Of a stretch of 64,000 bases of DNA, positions 35,534 to 44,113 are shown piece by piece. Within the stretch, counting starts at the first letter, position 1. Each line of letters begins with the position of its first letter. The position numbers were made by a program, and so were the translations under genes. The notes beneath the pieces were generated by a model. The model saw only the letters and a list, made by a program, of their open reading frames with translations. It was not told the origin of the DNA and ran no database searches. Source of the DNA: BRH-c25 sp012519325 (lineage in GTDB: Bacteria; Bacillota; Clostridia; Lutisporales; Lutisporaceae); assembly GCA_050950645.1 (NCBI GenBank), contig JBMNHZ010000014.1, forward strand, positions 66,058 through 130,057, read 5' to 3'.

Positions 35534-36478
35534 TCATCTCTGATATGCTGCAATAAATTCCAGAACCTGATTCTCGGTTACTCGTAGTCGTGGTCCCTGG
35601 CAAGCACACTTCATGGCGCCACAGGCATTAGAAAAAAGCATTGCCTGTTGTTTGTCCATTTTCTTCAGAAAATATGCGTAAATCAGTCCGCCACAGAAGC
35701 TATCTCCGGCACCGGTGGTATCAATAGCGTCCACCTTGAAAATCGAAGCTTTCCGCATGATTTCGCCATCATACCAAAGACAGCCTTCTTCTCCGGCTGT
35801 GCAGACAACACCATGAATCGGGAGATACTTTTCATAAACCTGTTTTATGCAGTATTCCAAATCGTCACAATTGCCCAGCTCCCTGAAAACAGCTCTTCCG
35901 GCACTAATCATAGCGGCACTGCTAATACTTTCCTCAAACTGTTCTCTGGTACAGAATGAAGAAATCAGGGCAGAGGGCAGATTCTCTATTTGCATAAAAA
36001 TAGGGATTCCTTTTTTCTTGCTGTAGCGGACCATTTGGACAGCAACAGAACCCGGAGAACCACCAATATAGCAGACTGCAGCCCCATCCATGCAATCAGA
36101 CGGCAACTGTTCTCCTTTCAGGTAATGGTTGCTGTTACCCCGGTTTACCAGAATGGAGCGTCTTCCTTCCGGATCTACCAGAACATAAGTGTGCATGGTA
36201 ATACCATCCTTTTTTATGAAAAGATAGTCATCTTCCACACCATCTTCCAGTAATTCTTTCCGGAACTGCTTTCCAAGCTCATCGTCACCAACCTGGGCTA
36301 CAAGAGCCGCCTTACCGCCCAGCTGAGCAACTGTAACAAGAGTATTAGCAGCACTACCACCAGAGGTAAGCCATTCTTTCTGAATAGCTGCAAAACTATC
36401 TGCTTCAGGTAATGCACTACAGTTAATGATAGTATCCATTGCCGTTGCACCCTGGCCAATCACATATCCTGTTTTCAT
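35534..36478 (-). CDS. PfkB-family carbohydrate/nucleoside kinase
   Basis: A 314-residue ribokinase-fold kinase. The N-terminal substrate lid region carries SGGSAANTLVTVAQLGGKA near residues 40-58, and the C-terminal signature DTTGAGDSFCGG near 246-257 has the catalytic Asp. PfkB members phosphorylate ribose, fructose, nucleosides or pseudouridine. As the last gene of a cluster with a nucleoside-type importer and a PsuG-like glycosidase, a nucleoside or ribosyl kinase (PsuK-like) is the most likely role; that is inference. The ATG at 36478 overlaps the stop of the preceding gene and has GGAGGATCG before it. Confidence 0.85.
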   Translation of the reverse strand: MKTGYVIGQGATAMDTIINCSALPEADSFAAIQKEWLTSGGSAANTLVTVAQLGGKAALVAQVGDDELGKQFRKELLEDGVEDDYLFIKKDGITMHTYVLVDPEGRRSILVNRGNSNHYLKGEQLPSDCMDGAAVCYIGGSPGSVAVQMVRYSKKKGIPIFMQIENLPSALISSFCTREQFEESISSAAMISAGRAVFRELGNCDDLEYCIKQVYEKYLPIHGVVCTAGEEGCLWYDGEIMRKASIFKVDAIDTTGAGDSFCGGLIYAYFLKKMDKQQAMLFSNACGAMKCACQGPRLRVTENQVLEFIAAYQR

Positions 36479-37506
36479 CAATCGATCCTCCTTTTCTCTG
36501 CCGTCCTCAGCATCTCAGCTGACAGAGCTTCCAGATCAAACCCTGTCGGAAGCTGCAAACGAGATAGAAGTTGGTGATCCAGAGATGAGACTCCTTTCCA
36601 TGCACCCATTACAGCACCGCACATCAATGCAGCTGCATCACTGGCATTTCCAAGACTTACCGCATTATAGATGCTTCCCATGACATCACCTTTCGATGCT
36701 GTAAGAATACCGAATACAGCCGGAATGCTTTCTGCAGCCATACAGCAGTTGCCGATCATATCTGAGATTTCACCAATTAGCTGCTGTGGATCTTTGCGTT
36801 GCATACCAATTTCAATTGCCATTTCCATGCGTTTTTCTACATCAGGTCCCGGGTAAACAATACATCCCTTTTCTCTTGCCAATTCTTTGGAAGCTTTTGC
36901 ACCCTTAAGTCCTGCTCGAATGATGTCATACAAACTTACATCTTTTCTCATTGCACAGCTTACCGTTGCTGCAACAGCACAACCTGCCTGCAAAGTATGT
37001 ATGTCCTGATATTGTTTAAAACAGAGAGCATAGGTATCTTTAATGGCTTGATCAATATCTCCCTTGCTCAACAAACCGATTGGATAGCTTTTTACTGCCA
37101 AACCATTGGTGGACAGGCAAAAGTAGCTTCCTTTCCAAAGGGAACGTTTAACCAGACGGTTGGGACTATCTTTTCCATTAATTACATACTGTGTTGTAGG
37201 ATCAACAAAACGATAATAACAATCCGTACTCTGCTCCCATTCTTTTAGGGCAGCTAAAGCAACCTCCTCTGATGCGACTCCGTGAGAAGCAATAAGGTGT
37301 CTGCTCAAGTAGAGCCCATTTTCAAATTCGCCACTCGGTTGCTCCGGAAGCATACCGGATGCAGGAGCATCAGAAGGAACAGGCAGAAAAGCTGTTACAC
37401 GACCATACTGCTGACGAATCATATCCCAAGCTTTGTTCTGTGTGGCTTTACCTATGGCACTACCTAATGCGGCACCATAATACGCCCCCTTAATTTTATC
37501 CAGCAT
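36478..37506 (-). CDS. ADP-ribosylglycohydrolase-fold protein lacking most metal ligands
   Basis: A 342-residue all-helical protein of the DraG/ARH family, similar along its length to the next gene upstream. The motifs that bind the two Mg ions in active ARH enzymes are altered: GDAMG is GSAIG (near residue 15), the TDD motif is replaced by GEFENG (near 61), and GYDTDT is SLGNASD (near 291). Shared family features such as NGLAVKSYPIGLLSKGDIDQ remain. It is probably not a hydrolase itself and may act as a partner or substrate-binding paralog. The gap to the intact paralog is two bases. Confidence 0.82.
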   Translation of the reverse strand: MLDKIKGAYYGAALGSAIGKATQNKAWDMIRQQYGRVTAFLPVPSDAPASGMLPEQPSGEFENGLYLSRHLIASHGVASEEVALAALKEWEQSTDCYYRFVDPTTQYVINGKDSPNRLVKRSLWKGSYFCLSTNGLAVKSYPIGLLSKGDIDQAIKDTYALCFKQYQDIHTLQAGCAVAATVSCAMRKDVSLYDIIRAGLKGAKASKELAREKGCIVYPGPDVEKRMEMAIEIGMQRKDPQQLIGEISDMIGNCCMAAESIPAVFGILTASKGDVMGSIYNAVSLGNASDAAALMCGAVMGAWKGVSSLDHQLLSRLQLPTGFDLEALSAEMLRTAEKRRID

Positions 37507-37508
37507 TA

Positions 37509-38546
37509 TCAGGCTCTCCTTTCTTTTCTGTATAAGCGATTTGTTTCCAGAATACCTAGTGCCAAACCATGGAGATCAATACCATTCATCCGATCAATAA
37601 TCTCTCCGAAATCAGTTGGGAAGGCGGTCTTTCCTTTCAAAGCACCACCGATGCCGCCAGCCATAGTGCTAACGGTATCTGTGTCATAACCCATATTCAC
37701 ACCGGCAATAATAGCAGCCATAGGATCACCATTATGAGCTGCGAGAAGTCCAAAGGCCGATGGCACTGCTTCCGCAATATGCAAACCAGAACCAATACGA
37801 TCTGCAAGCTCCAATGTCTTTTCCTCAGGAGTCTTCAGGGAAGAGCCGATTTTGATTGCAAGCTCCATGCGGCGCAGTACTGACGCTCCCGGAACGATAA
37901 CACCGACTTCTCTACCCAATATTTCACCTTTTTCTGCCCCATACAAGCCGGCCTGTAATACATCATACAAGTCTGCATATGGCTTCAGCGCACAACTGAC
38001 TGCAGCCGCAACCGCACAGGCGCCGGAAATGGATAAATGGTTAGCATGAGTTGGCAGGGTAACAGTTACGGCATCTTCTATTGCCTGATCAATGTTTCCC
38101 GGGTTAAACAGACCAATAGGAGAAATTCGCATACCGGAACCATTGGTTGCCCAGAAAGGATAATTTACAAAGTCGGTGGATTCCGGAAATGGTTTTCCCT
38201 TAAATTTTGCAACCGCACGACGGGTACTTGGACCGGCAAAACGGGTATAAAACACCTCGTGCTCCGACCAGTCTACAATAGCATTCTCCACTACTTTTTC
38301 TGTAATGATTCCCTTGTTTTTGATAATGTGAGAAGCAATAAAATAAGCACAGCTGAAATCATCTGTCAACTGACCCGCTTCACTGCCGGCACCGATTGCG
38401 TCAACAGGTGGTTTTTCAAATGTTGTTACAGGGTGCCCAAAGACAGCAATAATGTTTTCCGGGGTGCGGGCTTCTGTGGCAGCACCCATGGCATCTCCTG
38501 TGGCAGCACCCAGCAAAGCTCCATATACTTTATCATAGTATTCCAT
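37509..38546 (-). CDS. ADP-ribosylglycohydrolase family protein, motifs intact
   Basis: A 345-residue DraG/ARH-fold enzyme. The metal motifs are complete: GDAMG near residues 18-22, LTDDFS near 60-65, and MGYDTDT near 297-303. Family enzymes cleave the N- or O-glycosidic bond of ADP-ribosyl groups, and some act on other ribosyl compounds. In this cluster, with a nucleoside importer, a PsuG-like protein and a PfkB kinase, the substrate is more likely a small nucleoside or ribosyl derivative than an ADP-ribosylated protein (inference). The start at 38546 follows AGGAGG; the longer frame overlaps the upstream gene's end region without a site. Confidence 0.87.
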   Translation of the reverse strand: MEYYDKVYGALLGAATGDAMGAATEARTPENIIAVFGHPVTTFEKPPVDAIGAGSEAGQLTDDFSCAYFIASHIIKNKGIITEKVVENAIVDWSEHEVFYTRFAGPSTRRAVAKFKGKPFPESTDFVNYPFWATNGSGMRISPIGLFNPGNIDQAIEDAVTVTLPTHANHLSISGACAVAAAVSCALKPYADLYDVLQAGLYGAEKGEILGREVGVIVPGASVLRRMELAIKIGSSLKTPEEKTLELADRIGSGLHIAEAVPSAFGLLAAHNGDPMAAIIAGVNMGYDTDTVSTMAGGIGGALKGKTAFPTDFGEIIDRMNGIDLHGLALGILETNRLYRKERRA

Positions 38547-38577
38547 TGGGATCCTCCTTTCGAATATTCTGTTAATG

Positions 38578-39360
38578 TCATGCTTTAGTGCTGATTTTTT
38601 CAGCCAATTTGGCATTGGCAATAAGAGAATTCAGCTGCAGCTGAGAAGAACGACCGTAAGAAAGTTCATCAATCTTCCCGTTGGCTGCCGGGTGATAGAA
38701 CTCACCTCTTGTTTCGGCATCTTTACCTGCCTGCTTTGCCTTTACAATAATGTCCGGATCTTTCAAACGCAGTTCTTCAGGAATCTCCTGGAGGAGCAGC
38801 ATCTTTTCCCTAAGCTTCTGTCCGGCATAAATACCGCTGAGCTTTACAGCATTTTCAATGCACATAAATCCGCTGCATACATCACGATAACATCCCAACA
38901 CCGTAACGCCGTTCTTCTTAAGCCATGCAATAGTACCAGCTATATCAACAACATCTTTTGGAGACGTGGAAATCAAAACAACCGGAATATTTACCAGTGC
39001 CGGAAGATCTGCACAGAGTGTCTCTCCTTTGATGTCACTAATGCCACCCATTCCAGCAGTTACAGCCAGAGAAATTCCCAGTTTATGTGCCGCTGCCATG
39101 GTACCGGAAGCTGTCAACGCTCCACTGATTTTCATAGCACAGGAAGATTCCAGATGATCACAGTCAATGCGGATTACTTCCGCTGCTCTATTACGGAAAG
39201 GCAGAAACTCTTCCATGGTTCCAATTTTAATTTCGCCTTTGTCTACCCAGGTGAGGCAGGCATGTTTCCACGGCCATTTCTGCAGCAGTTCCTCATTGGA
39301 AATGGAACGCAGGCCATGGGTTAACAAGGCTGTTTCAATTAAAAAAGACGTTTTTTCCAT
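38578..39360 (-). CDS. Pseudouridine-5'-phosphate glycosidase-like protein (PsuG family)
   Basis: A 260-residue protein with the PsuG/IndA fold, shorter than the usual ~300. Recognisable blocks are LIETALLTHG near the N-terminus (the conserved Glu of ESTIIAHG), TASGTMAAAHKLGISLAVTA matching GATTVAATM..AGI..FATGGIGG, SPKDVVDIAGTIAWLKKNGV with the Schiff-base Lys of AKSILD, and SLIANAKLAEKI near the C-terminus. The KxSRRD segment and the DISAD motif are not recognisable, so the reaction may differ from C-C cleavage of pseudouridine phosphate. AAAGGAGGAG precedes the ATG at 39360. It lies between the transporter and the hydrolase genes. Confidence 0.7.
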   Translation of the reverse strand: MEKTSFLIETALLTHGLRSISNEELLQKWPWKHACLTWVDKGEIKIGTMEEFLPFRNRAAEVIRIDCDHLESSCAMKISGALTASGTMAAAHKLGISLAVTAGMGGISDIKGETLCADLPALVNIPVVLISTSPKDVVDIAGTIAWLKKNGVTVLGCYRDVCSGFMCIENAVKLSGIYAGQKLREKMLLLQEIPEELRLKDPDIIVKAKQAGKDAETRGEFYHPAANGKIDELSYGRSSQLQLNSLIANAKLAEKISTKA

Positions 39361-39376
39361 TTTACTCCTCCTTTTA

Positions 39377-40300
39377 CTATATTTCTGCAGAACCTTTGAA
39401 GAATCGCAGGCAGCTGAAGAACATAACAAGAATTACAGCTACATAAGGCAGTGTATGCAGAATCTGTGTCGGCAAACCATAGGATGTAAGAGTCAAAGTC
39501 AATGCATCTGCATAAGCAAAAAGGAGACTGACCAATGCAATCTTAATTGGATTTCCTTTGCCCACCAGAATTGCAGCAAAAGAAAGGAATCCTCGGCCGG
39601 AAGTCATACTTTCAGAGAACATGCTGAGACCGGACAGCGGCATATAAGAACCTGCCAAACCGGAGAACATACCCATAAACAGCAGAGTAACCCAGCGGTA
39701 ACGGGAAATGTTAACACCGGCAGTCTGTGCACCTACCGCATTGATGCCAATACCACGCAGTCGCAGACCAAAGTAAGTTTTGTACATTACAATATAACAA
39801 ACAATTGCAAAGATGTAAGCGAAATAAACGATGCCTAACTGGTCATTAAAGATTTCATTGAGATATGGAATGTTTTCGAGGAACTCAAAGTGAATCGGAG
39901 TATAGTTTTTGATCCTCGGATCGAGTATACGACCTCTGATTTTAAAAATTTTAAGAAGCAGCAAGGTCGTCATAGCCCATGCACCAGAGTTTAGGGCAAT
40001 ACTGATAATCATCGGGTTTGCTTTCAGAACAAAAACACAAAGACCGAAAAGTGCTGCCATCAACATACCAACTATCATAGCGCACAAAGCACCTATATAT
40101 GGTGACCCGGAGAAATATGATCCAGCTGCCGCAAAGAATGCACCAGTCAGCATAAAGCACTCAAACGCAATGTTAAACACACCGGTACTTCTGCTAAAGG
40201 CACCACTGACACCAGCCAGAACCATTGGGGTAGCCATACGGAATGCTGCTGCAAAAATCATTGAATCAAAGAGAACACTCAGGACTTCCGCAAGACTCAT
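39377..40300 (-). CDS. Nucleoside-type ABC transporter permease 2
   Basis: A 307-residue membrane protein with about eight to nine hydrophobic segments, of the BPD_transp_2 family (RbsC/NupQ/YufQ-like). FRMATPMVLAGVSGAFSRST near residues 20-39, GIGINAVGAQTAGVNISRYR near 177-196 and SGRGFLSFAAILVGKGNPIK near 235 are typical of the permease paired with BMP-family binding proteins. The start overlaps the stop of permease 1 by ATGA and has AGGAGG before it. Confidence 0.9.
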   Translation of the reverse strand: MSLAEVLSVLFDSMIFAAAFRMATPMVLAGVSGAFSRSTGVFNIAFECFMLTGAFFAAAGSYFSGSPYIGALCAMIVGMLMAALFGLCVFVLKANPMIISIALNSGAWAMTTLLLLKIFKIRGRILDPRIKNYTPIHFEFLENIPYLNEIFNDQLGIVYFAYIFAIVCYIVMYKTYFGLRLRGIGINAVGAQTAGVNISRYRWVTLLFMGMFSGLAGSYMPLSGLSMFSESMTSGRGFLSFAAILVGKGNPIKIALVSLLFAYADALTLTLTSYGLPTQILHTLPYVAVILVMFFSCLRFFKGSAEI

Positions 40301-41385
40301 AATGCTACCTCCTTCTTTTCTCTTCTTTTTCTGAATTTCTCCTGTGCTGCACGGAAGAGCAAATCGTAGTCAATTGATACTAAGATTACAAAGAACATCT
40401 GAATCAGGTTTACAGTCAGTCTGTTAAGTGTGGTTACACGTTCCATATGCATGGAACCTGCCTTCAATACGCCCCAGATAAAGGATACAAAAATCAATGC
40501 AATCGGGTTATTCTCTGCAACACGGGTAACCATCATTCCTTCCCATCCAAGGTTAGGGCTGAAGTTTGCAGTAAATCGGTGATATGAACCGCTTACCTCA
40601 ATCCCTCCGCACATTCCGGCAATAAAACCGGAAACAAGGAACATACTGATATAATTGCGAAGAACATTGACACCGCCAACCTTTGCGAAAGACATGTTCT
40701 GTCCTGCCTGACGTGCAGAATAACCCTGTACAGTGTATTTAAAGAAGAATGCTATTAGAAGAAGGGTTGTAACACCAATAAAGAAACCTGTATTGGCTGT
40801 GGTACCTTTTACAATGGTAGACAACTCTGCAGTACGGGAAATCTGTGGAGTGGCAATGGATGCAGAGCCATTAGCCGACATGTTGCCTCCCATAATGAAC
40901 CATATGGTTATATATTCCGTCATCAGTGTTGCTACAAAGTTCAGCATCAAGGTAGTAATCATTTCATCAACCTTGAAGAACAAACGGAGAAATGCCGGCA
41001 GCAAGGTATAAAGTGCACCGGCTAAACCGGCTGCTACAATACAGATCACCACATGAGGAACATGAGGAAGAGAAACATAAGCACCGGCAAGTGCTCCACT
41101 GATTGCACCAAAATAGATCTGCCCTTCCAGCCCCAAGTTCATAACACCGGAACGGAAAGCAACGGTCGCAGCTGCACCGGCAATCATACAAGGAATGCTC
41201 CAGCGAATGGAGTTACCGATGTTGATTTTGCTGCCAAAGGCACCAACTACGATTGCCTTTACCGCTTCTACCGGGCTTTCTCCCTGTACCAAAACCAATA
41301 AACCACCCAAGACCATTGTCAGAATAAAAGAGATCAGGTATTTCACCAATGTAATACGGGAATGCTCACTAAGATTTAGCTTCAC
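40297..41385 (-). CDS. Nucleoside-type ABC transporter permease 1
   Basis: A 362-residue membrane protein of the BPD_transp_2 family (NupP/YufP-like), with about nine hydrophobic segments. AFRSGVMNLGLEGQIYFGAI near residues 78-97 is the conserved family block, and GYSARQAGQNMSFAKVGGVN near 220 is typical. It would form a heterodimer with permease 2. The GTG at 41385, eight bases after GGAGG, is chosen over a GTG at 41394 that touches the site. The start lies inside the 3' end of the ATPase gene (17 bases of overlap). Confidence 0.88.
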   Translation of the reverse strand: MKLNLSEHSRITLVKYLISFILTMVLGGLLVLVQGESPVEAVKAIVVGAFGSKINIGNSIRWSIPCMIAGAAATVAFRSGVMNLGLEGQIYFGAISGALAGAYVSLPHVPHVVICIVAAGLAGALYTLLPAFLRLFFKVDEMITTLMLNFVATLMTEYITIWFIMGGNMSANGSASIATPQISRTAELSTIVKGTTANTGFFIGVTTLLLIAFFFKYTVQGYSARQAGQNMSFAKVGGVNVLRNYISMFLVSGFIAGMCGGIEVSGSYHRFTANFSPNLGWEGMMVTRVAENNPIALIFVSFIWGVLKAGSMHMERVTTLNRLTVNLIQMFFVILVSIDYDLLFRAAQEKFRKRREKKEVAL

Positions 41386-42898
41386 ATGCTGCACCTCCCA
41401 ACATCAGCAGACCAATAGCCCGCTCATCATGCAGGTTTTCTGCCGTAACCGGATACAGCTCTCCATTATACATTACGAGACAGCGATCGGACAGCTGCAT
41501 AATTTCATTCAGATCATGACTCACCAACAGAATAGCTACACCGGAAGCTGCAATTTCAATAATCTTTTTCCAAATAAATTCAATGGCGCCGACATCGATA
41601 CCGCGAGTGGGATCTTCAATAATCAATAGCCTTTTATCCTGTGAAAATTCGCGGCCAACCAGCAATTTCTGCACATTACCGCCAGACAATGTACGAACTT
41701 TGTTGTTGATGTTTTCTGTTTTCACTGCATAATCTATTACAATATCATTTGTGAATCGATTTACCTCTTTGTAGTTAATAATGAATTTGCCCACCATATC
41801 CTGCAGAAGGTGATAACCCATGATGGCAGTCTCCCAAATGGCACCTTCTCTGTTCGTGCCGACTTTGTTACGGTCCTGTGCCACATAGCCCATGCCCATT
41901 TTACGACGATCAGCAATAGATTTATTGCTCAAAGAAATGCCATCAATAAACAATTCTGCACCTGCTTCCGGACTACAGAGACCAATAATGGCCTGGATCA
42001 GTTCTTTCTGACCGGAACCCGCTACACCGCTGATGCCAAGGATTTCTCCCCCACGGATATCAAAGGAAGCATCTTTTACACGAAGAATATCCTTATTATC
42101 TTTGACGGATAAATTATTTACAGAAAGCACTGTTTCACCAGGGTTGCAGGGTAATTTCTCTACCTGCAGCATAACCTCACGACCAACCATCAGGCGTGCC
42201 AACTCTGCCTCGTTGGTTTCTGCAGCACTTAGATAGCCGGTTACACGGCCTTCCTTCATAACAGTAATATCATCTGAAATTCTCAATACCTCTTTCAGTT
42301 TGTGAGTGATAATAATTACTGTTTTTCCCTTGGCAACCAGACTGCGGATCGCTTTGAACAAGCCCTCGATGCCCTGTGGAGTCAGAACTGAAGTTGGTTC
42401 GTCGAGAATAATGATTTCTGCTTCACGGTAAAGAACCTTTACAATTTCCACCTGCTGCAAGGTAGCAACAGGAAGTTCATCAATTTTCTCATCCAGAGGA
42501 AGCTGGAAATTGTATTGTTCACATAGCGATTCTATTCTTTTCCTTGCTGCTGCATAATCAATAAAGATGCTTTTCTTTTCCTCAAAACCAAGAATGATGT
42601 TATCCAGAACGGTCATACCGCTAAACTGCATAAACTCCTGGTAGACCATACCTATTCCATGAAGTGTAGCATCAAGAGGATCTTTGAATATGACTTTTTT
42701 GCCGTTTATGATAATTTCACCGCTATCCGGCTTCAGAACATTGGACAAAATACTCATCAGTGTGCTTTTTCCAGCTCCATTTTCGCCAATCAGCGCATGG
42801 ACTTTGCTTTTCCGAACAGCAAGGCTGACATCATTGTTGGCATGTACCGGGCCAAAGCTTTTGTGTATATGCCTCATTTCCAGTGCGTAATTTTCCAT
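41369..42898 (-). CDS. Nucleoside-type ABC transporter ATP-binding protein, two ABC domains
   Basis: A 509-residue ATPase with two fused nucleotide-binding domains, as in RbsA/NupO. Domain 1 has Walker A GENGAGKST near residues 36-44, signature LPVATLQQVEIVKVLYR and Walker B IIILDEPTSVLT. Domain 2 has the degenerate Walker A GVAGSGQKEL near 293, signature LSGGNVQKLLVGREFS, and LLIIEDPTRGID. It powers the two adjacent permeases. A hairpin with a T run separates it from the binding-protein gene, probably lowering its expression relative to the binding protein. Confidence 0.92.
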   Translation of the reverse strand: MENYALEMRHIHKSFGPVHANNDVSLAVRKSKVHALIGENGAGKSTLMSILSNVLKPDSGEIIINGKKVIFKDPLDATLHGIGMVYQEFMQFSGMTVLDNIILGFEEKKSIFIDYAAARKRIESLCEQYNFQLPLDEKIDELPVATLQQVEIVKVLYREAEIIILDEPTSVLTPQGIEGLFKAIRSLVAKGKTVIIITHKLKEVLRISDDITVMKEGRVTGYLSAAETNEAELARLMVGREVMLQVEKLPCNPGETVLSVNNLSVKDNKDILRVKDASFDIRGGEILGISGVAGSGQKELIQAIIGLCSPEAGAELFIDGISLSNKSIADRRKMGMGYVAQDRNKVGTNREGAIWETAIMGYHLLQDMVGKFIINYKEVNRFTNDIVIDYAVKTENINNKVRTLSGGNVQKLLVGREFSQDKRLLIIEDPTRGIDVGAIEFIWKKIIEIAASGVAILLVSHDLNEIMQLSDRCLVMYNGELYPVTAENLHDERAIGLLMLGGAACEAKS

Positions 42899-42932
42899 CT
42901 CTATATCCTTTTCTCTCTATTTTAGAAAATAG

Positions 42933-42960
42933 TAAAAAGAGGAGCGTTAAACGCTCCTGT
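42933..42960 (-). terminator. Partial terminator between the BMP and ATPase genes
   Basis: On the minus strand AGGAGCGTT and AACGCTCCT pair exactly around about one base pair of loop (ATGC-rich stem), followed by CTTTTTACT. In ABC operons such a hairpin after the binding-protein gene gives excess binding protein by partial read-through. Promoter-like sequence for a separate transcript is not evident. Confidence 0.65.
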
Positions 42961-42983
42961 TTTCTGAACGAATGAAAAACAGA

Positions 42984-44045
42984 TTAGTATTTCAGTCTAT
43001 ACTGGTCAAATCCTTCGAAGACGTCAATTTTACCGGATCTGATATCTTCAATCAGCTGTTTAACTTCAGCAAGCAGTTCCGGAGAAATGTTGCCTTCGTC
43101 TCTTTTGTCATAAACAGCACCGCCGGATCTGAGGTTGAAGTCAATAGAAGTTTTGAATTCGGCACCTTCCAGGTACTGGTTAGCCAGGCTTACAACTGCA
43201 ATGTTCATTGGTTTTACAGCAGACCAGAATACACATGGATCGATATCACCCTGCCAACTGTCAACACCAATACATTTGATGCCAGCTTCAGCACATGCAG
43301 CGATAACGCCGGGGCCGCCCAGGTAATTAGTCTGATAGATCAGGTCGATATCATTGTTCTGAATCATAGCTCTTGCGGTTTCCTGACCTTTAATTGGGTC
43401 TTTAGGGGCGCCGGTGAAAGCAGCAACAACTTCAACACCTTTATCTGCATAGTTAACGCCGGCTATGTAACCATCTCTGAATCTCTGAATTTTTAGAATA
43501 TCTTTATGGCCAATCCAACCTACAATATCTTTTTCTGTTACATTAGCAGCGATAAAGCCTGCAACGAAGGAAGATTCAAATGGGTCAACGGATACACTGG
43601 TGCAGTTGGCTTTGTCATGTTCCATGTAGGTATCCAACATGAATACATGGAGATCCGGGTATTTTTCCGCCAGTTCATCGGACAGATCCAGAGCAACCTG
43701 GCTCAGCTCGTCAAACATAGTGAACATTACGGTATAACCTTCAGCAGCCATTGCACGGATCTGATCCGGATATTCAGCAGCTTCGGAAACTTCGATGCAT
43801 TTTACTTCCCAACCAGCTGCTTCCAGTTCTTTGAAACCGGACCATACAATATCAGAGAAGTCGTTACCGAGAGGAGAGGTAGTCAGCAGGCAGGCTTTTT
43901 TTGCATTGCCTTCTTCTTTCACTTCTTCTTTGCTCTCGGTTGCCGGTTTTTCTTCAGCAGCTTCTTTGGAACCACAAGCTGCAAACATGGTGCAGAACAT
44001 GCATAATGCCATAAGAAGAGTCAGTATTTTGGTAAACTTTTTCAT
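42984..44045 (-). CDS. BMP-family substrate-binding lipoprotein (PnrA/NupN-like)
   Basis: A 353-residue secreted lipoprotein that captures nucleosides for the ABC importer encoded downstream. The signal peptide ends in the lipobox FAAC (Cys24), followed by an acidic linker of Glu/Lys/Ala. The mature part is a periplasmic-binding fold with LLTTSPLGNDFSDIVWSGFK near residues 54-73, GWIGHKDILKIQRFRDGYIA near 175-194, and GPGVIAACAEAGIKCIGVDS near 245. BMP proteins bind purine or other nucleosides, but the exact ligand cannot be read. It is the first gene of the cluster and has GGGGGA before the ATG. Confidence 0.9.
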   Translation of the reverse strand: MKKFTKILTLLMALCMFCTMFAACGSKEAAEEKPATESKEEVKEEGNAKKACLLTTSPLGNDFSDIVWSGFKELEAAGWEVKCIEVSEAAEYPDQIRAMAAEGYTVMFTMFDELSQVALDLSDELAEKYPDLHVFMLDTYMEHDKANCTSVSVDPFESSFVAGFIAANVTEKDIVGWIGHKDILKIQRFRDGYIAGVNYADKGVEVVAAFTGAPKDPIKGQETARAMIQNNDIDLIYQTNYLGGPGVIAACAEAGIKCIGVDSWQGDIDPCVFWSAVKPMNIAVVSLANQYLEGAEFKTSIDFNLRSGGAVYDKRDEGNISPELLAEVKQLIEDIRSGKIDVFEGFDQYRLKY

Positions 44046-44113
44046 AATTATTCCCCCATAAAAATTTATTTTGTATAAATATTAACCGCCCAATTATCTA
44101 TGTGTTTATATTT

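Noticed and set aside
38037..39324. Long plus-strand frames opposite the ARH and PsuG-like genes (183 and 249 codons)
   Set aside because: They are antisense to genes with recognisable families and good ribosome sites, and encode no recognisable fold.
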